This document shows, piece by piece, positions 14,970 through 21,244 of a stretch of 21,671 nucleotides of DNA. The DNA lies in the IMG/VR virus record IMGVR_UViG_3300021957_000369, positions 1 through 21,671 of that record, one strand, 5' to 3'. Below the pieces are notes generated by a model. The model was not told the DNA's origin, did no database searches, and was given only the letters and a program-made list of their open reading frames with translations. The number at the start of each line of letters is the position of its first letter. Position 1 is the stretch's first letter. The DNA comes from a virus. The position numbers and the translations under genes are program-made.

Positions 14970-15947
14970 ATGTTTAACGAAAAAGATAAAGTAAAGGTTG
15001 ACCTCATTCTCCTTTCTAGCATTCTGAATTATGCTGGTGAGGATGGACTTCTGAATTATCTTTCGATAACAACCTACAAACGAATTATTAATTCGGGTTA
15101 CGTTAATTACGAAAAGTTTAAGGATTACGCATTTATTAATTCGGAATCTAAATGGATCGAATCCATGGACAAATTGGTTGAGATGGGTTTGGCAGTTAAA
15201 AATGGAACTCAATACACAACTAAGACGAATAAAAAGCAATGGTATAAATTCGTAGAAGAAAAGCAAAAGTTTTGCAAGAAGTTCAATGGTTATATGCATT
15301 TTGATGTAACGGAACTTTATGTCCTCAGAAATAATAAAGATCTCAAGGACATTATTTATTTAGGAATTAGAGATAGGGTTATCAAATCCAAAAGCATCTC
15401 AAGACGATTTATTAAAGAATTAACAGGATGTAGCATCTACAGACAAAAACAAGTAGAACATAATCTTGAAAGTGTTTATCTTGAAATGGAAGAACATCAT
15501 ATTCCTGTAAGTGATAATGAAGTAAAGAATAATAAATTGGGAGACATTCCCGTGTTTAGTGGGAATTTTAGTCCCAAACATATGTTATGTGTAAAAAGTA
15601 AGAAAGGAAATTGTAAAGTAGTTCAGTTAGGTAATAAAGTAAAAGTTAAGAATATAAGAATATGTAGTTTCGAAAGAAAGAAACAGAAAGTCGTAAAACC
15701 TCAAAGTAGTTTAGATTCTTTGAATAATCCGTCCAAAGAGACAGGTGAAAATCAAGATTGGGAATCTTTTTCTATGGTTATCGATACTTCTGGATCTTCC
15801 AAAAGTAATAAGTTCCGTGGGATTTTAAGTTCAAATGACTATCGTTACAGTTCTTGGAAAGATTTCAAGCACTACGACATTAATAAAGTCAATGTCCTAA
15901 ATCCAGACGGTTCCATGGAAGACCTAAGAAGCATCTTAAGTAAGTAA
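14970..15947 (+). CDS. Uncharacterised protein with possible DNA-binding segments
   Basis: A 325-residue protein, MFNEKDKVKVDLILLSSILN at the start. Residues ~25-75 look helical then end in VEMGLAVKNGTQYTTK, resembling a winged-helix wing (L...GLxxxxxxxY). Residues ~120-160 (LGIRDRVIKSKSISRRFIKE) are basic and helix-turn-helix-like. The C-terminal ~100 residues are Ser/Lys-rich and likely flexible. No family is recognised. The start lies about 7 bases after the predicted transcription start and has no ribosome site. It is a plus-strand island between uvsY and gp46, both recombination genes, and has its own sigma70-like promoter, so an early or middle regulator or replication accessory role is plausible but unproven. 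A T8 tract follows the stop at 15953-15960. Confidence 0.7.
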   Translation: MFNEKDKVKVDLILLSSILNYAGEDGLLNYLSITTYKRIINSGYVNYEKFKDYAFINSESKWIESMDKLVEMGLAVKNGTQYTTKTNKKQWYKFVEEKQKFCKKFNGYMHFDVTELYVLRNNKDLKDIIYLGIRDRVIKSKSISRRFIKELTGCSIYRQKQVEHNLESVYLEMEEHHIPVSDNEVKNNKLGDIPVFSGNFSPKHMLCVKSKKGNCKVVQLGNKVKVKNIRICSFERKKQKVVKPQSSLDSLNNPSKETGENQDWESFSMVIDTSGSSKSNKFRGILSSNDYRYSSWKDFKHYDINKVNVLNPDGSMEDLRSILSK

Positions 15948-16000
15948 TCCTCTTTTTTTTAACAAAGTGGGTGACATATATATCAGACCATTCTGTACAT

Positions 16001-17794
16001 TCATATTGAAGTAAACCCGTTCTTCTTAATTAAGTTAATTTCCTTATCAAATAAATCTAGAGGTAAATTGGAATTATGACTTATCACATATATAGACTTA
16101 TCTAAGTAAGTCATCTGCTTGAATAAGTTAAGTACATCTTCTCTTCCATTATCATCCAATCCACCATCTAGTAATTCATCAATAACCATTACATTCAAAT
16201 CTATTGAATTTTGAATCTTACTTATATCAATAATTGATAATAAAATAGATACATCAATTCTAGCCTTCTCTCCGCCAGAAAACGAGTGATACTGTAGTGG
16301 ATCTCGATTCCTAGATTTAATTACCGCGTTTAGCTGTTCATCGAAATTAATTGAAAATTCAGCATTAAGTTCTTTAAGGTAAAAATTAACTTTAGTATTC
16401 CAAAACTTGAGAACTTTCTTAATTATGTAATTTTTGATTCCGTCATCAGAGAGTAGCTTCCTTATATATTCATAATACTTTCTCTCTGAACTAATATCCT
16501 CTAATTCTTTTTCTAGTTTAGTTAAAGCAAGTTTCTTTTCTTTAAGTTCATCTTCATTTATTAATTCAAGGAAATCATTCTTCTCTGACTTAATTTCTGT
16601 AACTTCAGATTTAATTCTATTCTTCTCTTCTTTCAAATCTTCAAGTAAACGAATAGATCTTTTGCTTTCATCAATTTTACCTTTCAATACGTCAATCTTA
16701 TCTTCGATCTTATCAATCTTGTCACTTGTATTATCAGATAATGTCTCATTCTCCTTTTGTCTCTCAACCGCATCTTCTATTTCAGATTGGAGAGAAGATA
16801 CATGTTCTTTAATATGTGAAGATTCGGTCTCTGTATTACAAATAGGGCAAGTAGGTTTATCTTTTAATTCACTCAATATTTTGGTATTATCTTTCTTTAT
16901 TTTTCTACAAGAAATTATCTCTGTTGAATATTCTTTTGATTTAACATCTAACTTACCAAGATGAGTCTTGAGTGTTTCGATCTTTGGAGTAAGTTCATGC
17001 TCATCTTCAATCTTTGCATTAACTTCATCGATCTTTTCTTTATTATCTTTCAATCTAACTTTAATCTTGTCAAGTTTTTTCTTTTTATTGCCTTCAAAAA
17101 CCTTAGACCTTTCTTTTAACTTCTCGATGTTATCTTCCATAGTTGCTATGTTTGAATTATTTATCTCGTATTCTTTCTCTTTAACTTTCAAGTCAGATTT
17201 ACTCTCAAGTGAAATGTTTTTGGCTTCATTAGCCATTGAACCAAATATGGAAACACCTAGAATATCTTCAATTATTTCACGTTTCTTTTTGCTGTCTAGA
17301 TCTAAGAAGGGTGCCGTGTAAGTATTTGACATTATAAGCAAGTGACTCAACGTGTTGAAATTTGAAGAGATTAGTTCATCAATTTTCTTTTGAGTAAACT
17401 TCTTAGCACTATCTTGTACTTCATCCTTATTATGTTTTACGTCTTCATCTCCATCTTTGTAGTTCTCGTACAACTTGAGAAAGCTAGGAGATACCCCTCT
17501 ATAAATCATGTATCGTTTGTCATTGATAGTTAACCAAAGTTTGACTTCGCAATTCTTGCCACTATTGATAGTATTAGGGATGTCAGGAAGATTGATCTTT
17601 CTAACGGGTTTGCCAAACAAACCAAACATCAACGAGTCAATAAATACAGTTGATTTCCCAACACCATTTCTTGTGTGGTTGTCAAGGTTATCCCCTGTAA
17701 CTCTATAAAGTCCTTTTCTAAAATCGACTGACAACCACTTGTTGCCAACAGATAAAAAGTTCTTCATGGAGACTTTTTCAATGGATACTTTCAT
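16001..17794 (-). CDS. 46: Recombination exonuclease large subunit, T4 gp46-like (SbcC/Rad50)
   Basis: A 597-residue protein near T4 gp46 (560). Motifs: Walker A NGVGKST (43-49), long charged coiled coils (~190-300 and ~330-440), a zinc-hook CPIC (316-319), the ABC signature SFSGGEKAR (504-512), Walker B VMVIDE (535-540) and the ISHN switch (571-574). In T4, gp46 with gp47 resects DNA ends for recombination-dependent replication and host DNA breakdown. Gene 47 is not in this window. An AAGAGGAATT ribosome site and an extended -10 (TGG-TATAAT) precede the ATG, with no TATAAATA, so early or middle expression is likely. Confidence 0.93.
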   Translation of the reverse strand: MKVSIEKVSMKNFLSVGNKWLSVDFRKGLYRVTGDNLDNHTRNGVGKSTVFIDSLMFGLFGKPVRKINLPDIPNTINSGKNCEVKLWLTINDKRYMIYRGVSPSFLKLYENYKDGDEDVKHNKDEVQDSAKKFTQKKIDELISSNFNTLSHLLIMSNTYTAPFLDLDSKKKREIIEDILGVSIFGSMANEAKNISLESKSDLKVKEKEYEINNSNIATMEDNIEKLKERSKVFEGNKKKKLDKIKVRLKDNKEKIDEVNAKIEDEHELTPKIETLKTHLGKLDVKSKEYSTEIISCRKIKKDNTKILSELKDKPTCPICNTETESSHIKEHVSSLQSEIEDAVERQKENETLSDNTSDKIDKIEDKIDVLKGKIDESKRSIRLLEDLKEEKNRIKSEVTEIKSEKNDFLELINEDELKEKKLALTKLEKELEDISSERKYYEYIRKLLSDDGIKNYIIKKVLKFWNTKVNFYLKELNAEFSINFDEQLNAVIKSRNRDPLQYHSFSGGEKARIDVSILLSIIDISKIQNSIDLNVMVIDELLDGGLDDNGREDVLNLFKQMTYLDKSIYVISHNSNLPLDLFDKEINLIKKNGFTSI

Positions 17795-17813
17795 AATTCC
17801 TCTTGTAAACCTA

Positions 17814-17826
17814 TATAATAATTATA
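17814..17826. promoter_or_regulatory. Overlapping divergent -10 elements (gp46 and 116-residue gene)
   Basis: The 13 bases TATAATAATTATA are a perfect palindrome. The minus-strand TATAAT (17821-17826) is an extended -10 for gp46; the plus-strand TATAAT (17814-17819) faces the 17849 gene. The two -10s abut, so polymerase binding in the two directions should compete. Confidence 0.6.
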
Positions 17827-17848
17827 CCATGTTTTATGGAGATTTAGT

Positions 17849-18199
17849 ATGAGTGAACACAACATTAAAGGGTCTTTTCAACAAGGTTCTGGTAAGAGCG
17901 GGTCATCAAGGCAATATCCAAGAGATGACTTTCAACAAGGACTTGAAGCTAAAGTCCAGATGGCAGAGAAGATCAAGGAACTAGAAAAGAAGACAGGAAA
18001 AGAAGTTACAGAAGAAGACTTCTATAAGGTTCTAGAGAAAGTAACGGATATTCAAGATAAGGAAGAGAAAGAAAAGAAAGAAAAGAAGGTAATCAAGAAC
18101 ACAGTTGAGCAAGATTTTTCGAAAGGATCTGTTAGAAACCAACCATGCCCTTTGTGTGGTGTGAAACTCAAGAAGTGTATTTGTGGTCTTCTTTTATAA
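17849..18199 (+). CDS. Small protein with C-terminal zinc-ribbon-like Cys motif and FQQG repeats
   Basis: A 116-residue protein. The N-terminus repeats a short motif (GSFQQGSG near 8-15, DDFQQGLE near 26-33; a related QDFSKGS lies near 88-94). Residues ~35-85 form a highly charged, Lys/Glu-rich helical segment. The C-terminal CPLCGVKLKKCICG has four Cys in a compact CxxC ... CxC arrangement that could bind zinc. No family is recognised. The ribosome site (GGAG) is weak-to-fair. It lies between the divergent gp46 promoter region and a late gene; its stop overlaps the next gene's TATAAATA. Confidence 0.75.
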   Translation: MSEHNIKGSFQQGSGKSGSSRQYPRDDFQQGLEAKVQMAEKIKELEKKTGKEVTEEDFYKVLEKVTDIQDKEEKEKKEKKVIKNTVEQDFSKGSVRNQPCPLCGVKLKKCICGLLL

Positions 18200-18202
18200 A
18201 TA
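18195..18202 (+). promoter_or_regulatory. T4-type late promoter for the 212-residue gene
   Basis: Exact TATAAATA on the plus strand, overlapping the preceding stop. It is 22 bases upstream of the ATG at 18224, which has a CGGAG ribosome site. Confidence 0.75.
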
Positions 18203-18223
18203 TAGGTACATTCGGAGAATATA

Positions 18224-18862
18224 ATGAAATCAGATTTCGTACAACTTGTTGAAAACACAATCAAAGAAAACGAAGGCACTAATAACCTAGAAAGTTTGTT
18301 CAATTACCTTCAAAGCGTTTTAACGTTTAATGTAGGCGAAGAACTAGAAACCATCCTTAGAGCTAAAGTAACGTTGAATGCTATGAAAACGTTTGCGCAA
18401 ACTCATGGTTTTGTAAATGACCAAGGTGATGTCGATGATAGTAAATTAGCGCAATTCAACCATGATTATAGAGAATCTGTTGGTTTACCTCAAACATTTG
18501 GCGAATTTATCCAAGATGACGAAGTGCAAGATAACGAAGAAATGGAAGTAGCTGAAGAGGGGTTGGAAGATGATATAGCCGAAGAAGGATTGGTAGCACC
18601 TCAAGATCCTCAAGTGAGTGAACCTGTTGAAGATAGCACAGAAGTGTTTGGTATGGAAACAGAAGGTCCAGATCTTGAAGGAAGAATGGTTAAAAGACAA
18701 ATGCTCAAGACTTGTGAATATGCTAATGATATCATGGCGATGGTAGAAGATGACGACCAACTACCTTCTTGGGTACAAGCAAAACTAACTAAAGTTGCTG
18801 ATTACATTGGTGCAGTTAAGCACTATCTTGAAGCAGAAAAGACTCTCGAATCAAAAGATTAA
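18224..18862 (+). CDS. Probable late virion-associated protein with acidic linker
   Basis: A 212-residue protein. A folded N-terminal part (1-100) ends in a linker rich in Asp and Glu (EVQDNEEMEVAEEGLEDDIA). The C-terminal ~60 residues (MVKRQMLKTCEYANDIMAM, then DDQLPSWVQAKLTKVADYIG, then AVKHYLEAEK) match a helical domain found at the C-termini of several phage structural proteins, with the recognisable LPxWVxxKLTKxxDYI pattern. The match is from memory of the pattern and its function is not known. Late promoter expression supports a structural role. Confidence 0.7.
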   Translation: MKSDFVQLVENTIKENEGTNNLESLFNYLQSVLTFNVGEELETILRAKVTLNAMKTFAQTHGFVNDQGDVDDSKLAQFNHDYRESVGLPQTFGEFIQDDEVQDNEEMEVAEEGLEDDIAEEGLVAPQDPQVSEPVEDSTEVFGMETEGPDLEGRMVKRQMLKTCEYANDIMAMVEDDDQLPSWVQAKLTKVADYIGAVKHYLEAEKTLESKD

Positions 18863-18866
18863 AATT

Positions 18867-18901
18867 AGCACTTGACAAACACCTTTTTGGTGTTATAAAT
18901 A
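18867..18901 (+). promoter_or_regulatory. Strong promoter upstream of the tmRNA, merged with a late element
   Basis: AGCACTTGACA at 18867-18877 contains a perfect TTGACA, followed by 16 bases and TATAAA (18894-18899); the same bases also form TATAAATA (18894-18901). The spacer holds a perfect inverted repeat AACACC ... GGTGTT. It could serve both sigma70 and the late sigma. It probably drives the tmRNA through the leader. Confidence 0.65.
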
Positions 18902-18909
18902 TAAGTATC

Positions 18910-18955
18910 AACCCCACAGGCCTCTTAGCAATGCCCACCCCGTGGGGTTTTCTTT
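18910..18955 (+). terminator. Hairpin with T-rich tail between promoter and tmRNA
   Basis: An 8-bp stem (AACCCCAC at 18910-18917 with GTGGGGTT at 18942-18949), a 24-base loop with an inner GGC/GCC pair, then TTTTCTTT. It has the form of an intrinsic terminator for the 212-residue gene. It lies downstream of the promoter at 18867, so it may instead be part of a leader or an attenuator. Confidence 0.6.
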
Positions 18956-18963
18956 AACATTTT

Positions 18964-19389
18964 GGGTCTGATTTGGTTTCGCCTTTGTTGGTTTGAACTA
19001 GGTTGCGATATGAGGATTTCGTTGGCCTCATTAAAAAACGGAATAATAATAACTGGAAACAGTGTAAAAAACTACTCTCAAGACGATTTTAGCGCACTCA
19101 TGAACGAGATGTGCGACTCCGTTGAAGAAATGGTAGTTTAAATAACCAAGGAGGATGGTCTAAACAACCTAACTCCGACTTAACAAGGTAGATTTGACTT
19201 TCTTGTAACTTGTTAAGTAACCCACTAGAGAGAATCCTTCGTGCTAGGTAGAAGTAAAATACTTAGATCGTATTAGTTACAGTTTTGTTTGGTTTCTATT
19301 CTAATATTAAATTACATTAATCGAAATATTATCGTAGATGCTTAGGGATTTACTTATGAAGTAAGAGGGTTCGAGTCCCTCCAGATCCA
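18964..19389 (+). ncRNA. ssrA: tmRNA (SsrA), phage-encoded
   Basis: A 426-nt tmRNA, which rescues stalled ribosomes. Acceptor GGGTCTG (18964-18970) pairs with CAGATCC (19382-19388), followed by discriminator A. T-arm: GAGGG, loop TTCGAGT, CCCTC (19365-19381). The 5' TTGGTTTCG is tmRNA-like. PK1: GAGG/CCTC (19012-19015, 19026-19029) and ATTTCG/CGGAAT (19016-19021, 19039-19044), matching the E. coli order. P2: CTAGG (18998-19002) with CTTAG (19341-19345), and GCGAT (19005-19009) with ATCGT (19331-19335). A 10-bp stem pairs 19178-19187 with 19209-19218. The predicted resume codon is GGA (19055), 10 bases after PK1, giving a tag of 28 codons (GNSVKNYSQDD at the start, EEMVV at the end), stop TAA at 19139-19141. 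CCA is not encoded, so it must be added. A lone tRNA does not fit: no acceptor partner lies at tRNA distance. Confidence 0.9.
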
Positions 19390-19390
19390 C

Positions 19391-19849
19391 TTACATGTCG
19401 TAATCGACAGATATACCATCTTCTTGTTGGTATAACTTAACAAGATCATCATCGAAAGAAACAATATAATCGATGTTGGTCTTGCCTAGAGCAGAGATCT
19501 CACGGTTGTCATCATCATAATGAAGATCGACCCCTAATTTAACTAAAGAATCTGCTTTCAATTGGGAATTAGTATAATAAACCTCTGATTCTGGTAATCC
19601 ATTATCATCTAAAAAATCTGAGATTTGCTCACGATCCTGTGTGCTCTGTTGTCTTGAGGTTACTATTATTACTGTTCTACCTTTATTTAGGTGATCTTTA
19701 AATGCTTGAACATATGTTGGTCTTGGTATGGCACCATCGTATGTATTAAAAGAAAGAGTATTATCCATATCAAAACTCACCAATTTGATTTCTTCTTCTT
19801 TTTTGACAAGTCTATTACTTTTATTTTCGTTTAAAAATTCACTAAACAA
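19391..19849 (-). CDS. HAD-superfamily phosphatase
   Basis: A 152-residue protein. Motif I DMDNT (27-31) has the nucleophile and acid-base Asp pair. Motif II TSR is at 64-66, motif III Lys is probably K98, and motif IV YDDDN (111-115) supplies acidic metal ligands. No cap domain is obvious, so it is a small HAD. HAD phosphatases act on phosphorylated metabolites, nucleotides or polynucleotide ends; the substrate is unknown. The start is TTG at 19849 with a GAGGT ribosome site just upstream, and no ATG precedes motif I. A TATAAATA (19887-19894) drives it. Its stop is one base beyond the tmRNA 3' end on the opposite strand, so tmRNA and this gene converge. Confidence 0.8.
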   Translation of the reverse strand: MFSEFLNENKSNRLVKKEEEIKLVSFDMDNTLSFNTYDGAIPRPTYVQAFKDHLNKGRTVIIVTSRQQSTQDREQISDFLDDNGLPESEVYYTNSQLKADSLVKLGVDLHYDDDNREISALGKTNIDYIVSFDDDLVKLYQQEDGISVDYDM

Positions 19850-19886
19850 CTCAATTACCTCAAAAAATGCCTACAATTAACAAAGA

Positions 19887-19903
19887 TATTTATATTATAA
19901 ATA
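19887..19903. promoter_or_regulatory. Palindromic pair of divergent late promoters
   Basis: The 17 bases are a near-perfect palindrome: minus-strand TATAAATA at 19887-19894 and plus-strand TATAAATA at 19896-19903, separated by one base. They face the HAD phosphatase and the 89-residue gene. Confidence 0.75.
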
Positions 19904-19908
19904 GGTTT

Positions 19909-20178
19909 ATGAAGATTTCTATAGAATTTGATGGGGTTCAAGAGGGAAAGAATTATAATTTCCAATTCTCATTAACAGAAGATGGTGAGGTCGTGGTTAA
20001 GAAATCATCTCCTTCGAAACCTAGAAAACCAAAAGAAAAACAAGGTCCAAGTTTAGAAGATTTTGAACAAAAAGAATCAAAGGCACCTAAGATAGATGAA
20101 CCAACATTTAAGAAAGACACAGAATTCAAGATCGAAAGTTCTCTAGATGGGAAGATAGATCCTGGTAAAAACATGTAA
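19909..20178 (+). CDS. Uncharacterised small Lys-rich protein
   Basis: An 89-residue protein. It starts MKISIEFDGVQEGKNYNFQF, a strand-rich N-terminus, then becomes Lys/Pro/Ser-rich and probably disordered (KKSSPSKPRKPKEKQGPSLE). No family is recognised. The start is the ATG at 19909; an in-frame ATG at 19867 lies upstream of the promoter and has no ribosome site. TATAAATA ends 5 bases before the ATG, so a T4-type start of RNA would fall on or next to the A of ATG, making the mRNA leaderless. Confidence 0.7.
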   Translation: MKISIEFDGVQEGKNYNFQFSLTEDGEVVVKKSSPSKPRKPKEKQGPSLEDFEQKESKAPKIDEPTFKKDTEFKIESSLDGKIDPGKNM

Positions 20179-20185
20179 TAACGTG

Positions 20186-20191
20186 TATAAT
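20186..20191 (+). promoter_or_regulatory. -10 element upstream of the actin-like gene
   Basis: TATAAT preceded by GTG on the plus strand, 21 bases before the ATG at 20212. No good -35 is seen. It is followed by AATAAATA, which is not an exact late element. Confidence 0.45.
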
Positions 20192-20211
20192 AAATAAAAA
20201 GGAGTAAGATT

Positions 20212-21240
20212 ATGGCAAGGTGTGTAGCAACTGATATTGGGACGGGATTTATTTCGTCAGCAGAAAAAGGCAAAGACGAAGGAAAGGTAGTCTTTAGAAA
20301 GGTCAGGGATTGCTTTTTTAAAGTAGACCCAAAGGAATTCTTAGGTGGAGCAAACCCAATGTTTGGGGAGAAGATGCTCAAGAAGACTGGTGCTCATTTT
20401 ATTAAAGTAAATGACACTCTCTATATCCTTGGAGACTCTGCTTATAAGATGGCAGGCACAGTCCACAAAGAAACCTTACGTCCTATGTCTAAGGGGGTTC
20501 TAAACCCTGATGAACCAGAAAGTGCCGTGATGGTTGGGGAACTAATTAAAGCGGTGTCAGGCAAGGCAGAATCACCAGACGATACTCTTTTCTTTTGTGT
20601 GCCAGCAGAACCAGTCGATGCGGAATTTGACGTAGAATACCATAGGGAGACATTGATTGAAGTGTTTTCTAAACTAGGTTATGAGAACATCAATGTCATG
20701 AATGAAGGTCTCGCGGTTGTATTCTCTGAGTTGTCAGAAGAAAACTTCACAGGCATTGGCATGTCCTTTGGAGCAGGTATGGTGAACGTGTGTTATTCCT
20801 TTATGGGAATGCCTGTGTTATCCTTTGCTATTTCAAGGGGTGGGGACTACATTGACCAAAGTGCAGCAAAGCAAGTCAATGATACAGCAAACACTATGAC
20901 CTTCGTTAAAGAAAAGGGTATGAGCATCAAAGATCCTAAAGACGAGAATGAAAAAGCAATTGCTATCTATTACAAGACACTCTTGAAGTACCTAGTTGCT
21001 CAAATCAAACATCTTTACAATAGCAAGGATAAGAAGGATCTTCCTAACTTGTTTGAACCTATTCCAGTTGTAGTGGCAGGTGGTACATCACTTGTAGGGG
21101 ATTTCATTGATGTTTTGAATGAAACCATTAAAGAAGAGGGTGATTTCCCTATCCCAGTAAGTGAAGTAAGACACGCAGAAGAACCTCTCTTTGCGGTTTC
21201 GCATGGTCTGTACCAAGCAGCTTTGTTAAATAGTGACTAG
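20212..21240 (+). CDS. Actin-like ATPase (Hsp70/actin fold)
   Basis: A 342-residue protein of the actin/ParM/MreB fold. Phosphate-1 loop: TDIGTGF (7-13). A strand FFCVPAEPV (127-135) matches the conserved P-A/E strand. NEGLAVVF (164-171) corresponds to the connect-1 motif. Phosphate-2 region: GIGMSFGAGMVNV (181-193). Adenosine motif: VVAGGTSLVGDF (287-298). Related proteins form filaments that move or segregate DNA. The canonical Asp at the start of the phosphate-2 loop (DxGxGT) is replaced by Ser185, so hydrolysis may be slow or lost. A strong AAGGAG ribosome site precedes the ATG. No partner adaptor gene is recognised nearby. Confidence 0.85.
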   Translation: MARCVATDIGTGFISSAEKGKDEGKVVFRKVRDCFFKVDPKEFLGGANPMFGEKMLKKTGAHFIKVNDTLYILGDSAYKMAGTVHKETLRPMSKGVLNPDEPESAVMVGELIKAVSGKAESPDDTLFFCVPAEPVDAEFDVEYHRETLIEVFSKLGYENINVMNEGLAVVFSELSEENFTGIGMSFGAGMVNVCYSFMGMPVLSFAISRGGDYIDQSAAKQVNDTANTMTFVKEKGMSIKDPKDENEKAIAIYYKTLLKYLVAQIKHLYNSKDKKDLPNLFEPIPVVVAGGTSLVGDFIDVLNETIKEEGDFPIPVSEVRHAEEPLFAVSHGLYQAALLNSD

Positions 21241-21244
21241 AACT

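Noticed and set aside
14943-15299. Minus-strand reading frame of 118 residues
   Set aside because: It lies antisense to the 325-residue gene, which has a promoter and better codon structure.
15953-15960. T8 tract after the 325-residue gene as an intrinsic terminator
   Set aside because: The upstream bases form no GC-rich stem, only a weak CTTAAG palindrome, so a terminator is not supported.
18485-18760. Minus-strand reading frame of 91 residues
   Set aside because: It is a shadow of the 212-residue gene with no promoter or ribosome site of its own.
19340-19389. Ordinary tRNA suggested by the T-arm
   Set aside because: No acceptor partner, D-arm or anticodon arm fits at tRNA distance; the partner is 18964-18970, giving a tmRNA.
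19867-19908. ATG at 19867 as the start of the 89-residue gene
   Set aside because: It has no ribosome site and lies upstream of the late promoter at 19896-19903.
19953-20381. Minus-strand reading frame of 142 residues
   Set aside because: It overlaps two better supported plus-strand genes and lacks a promoter or ribosome site.
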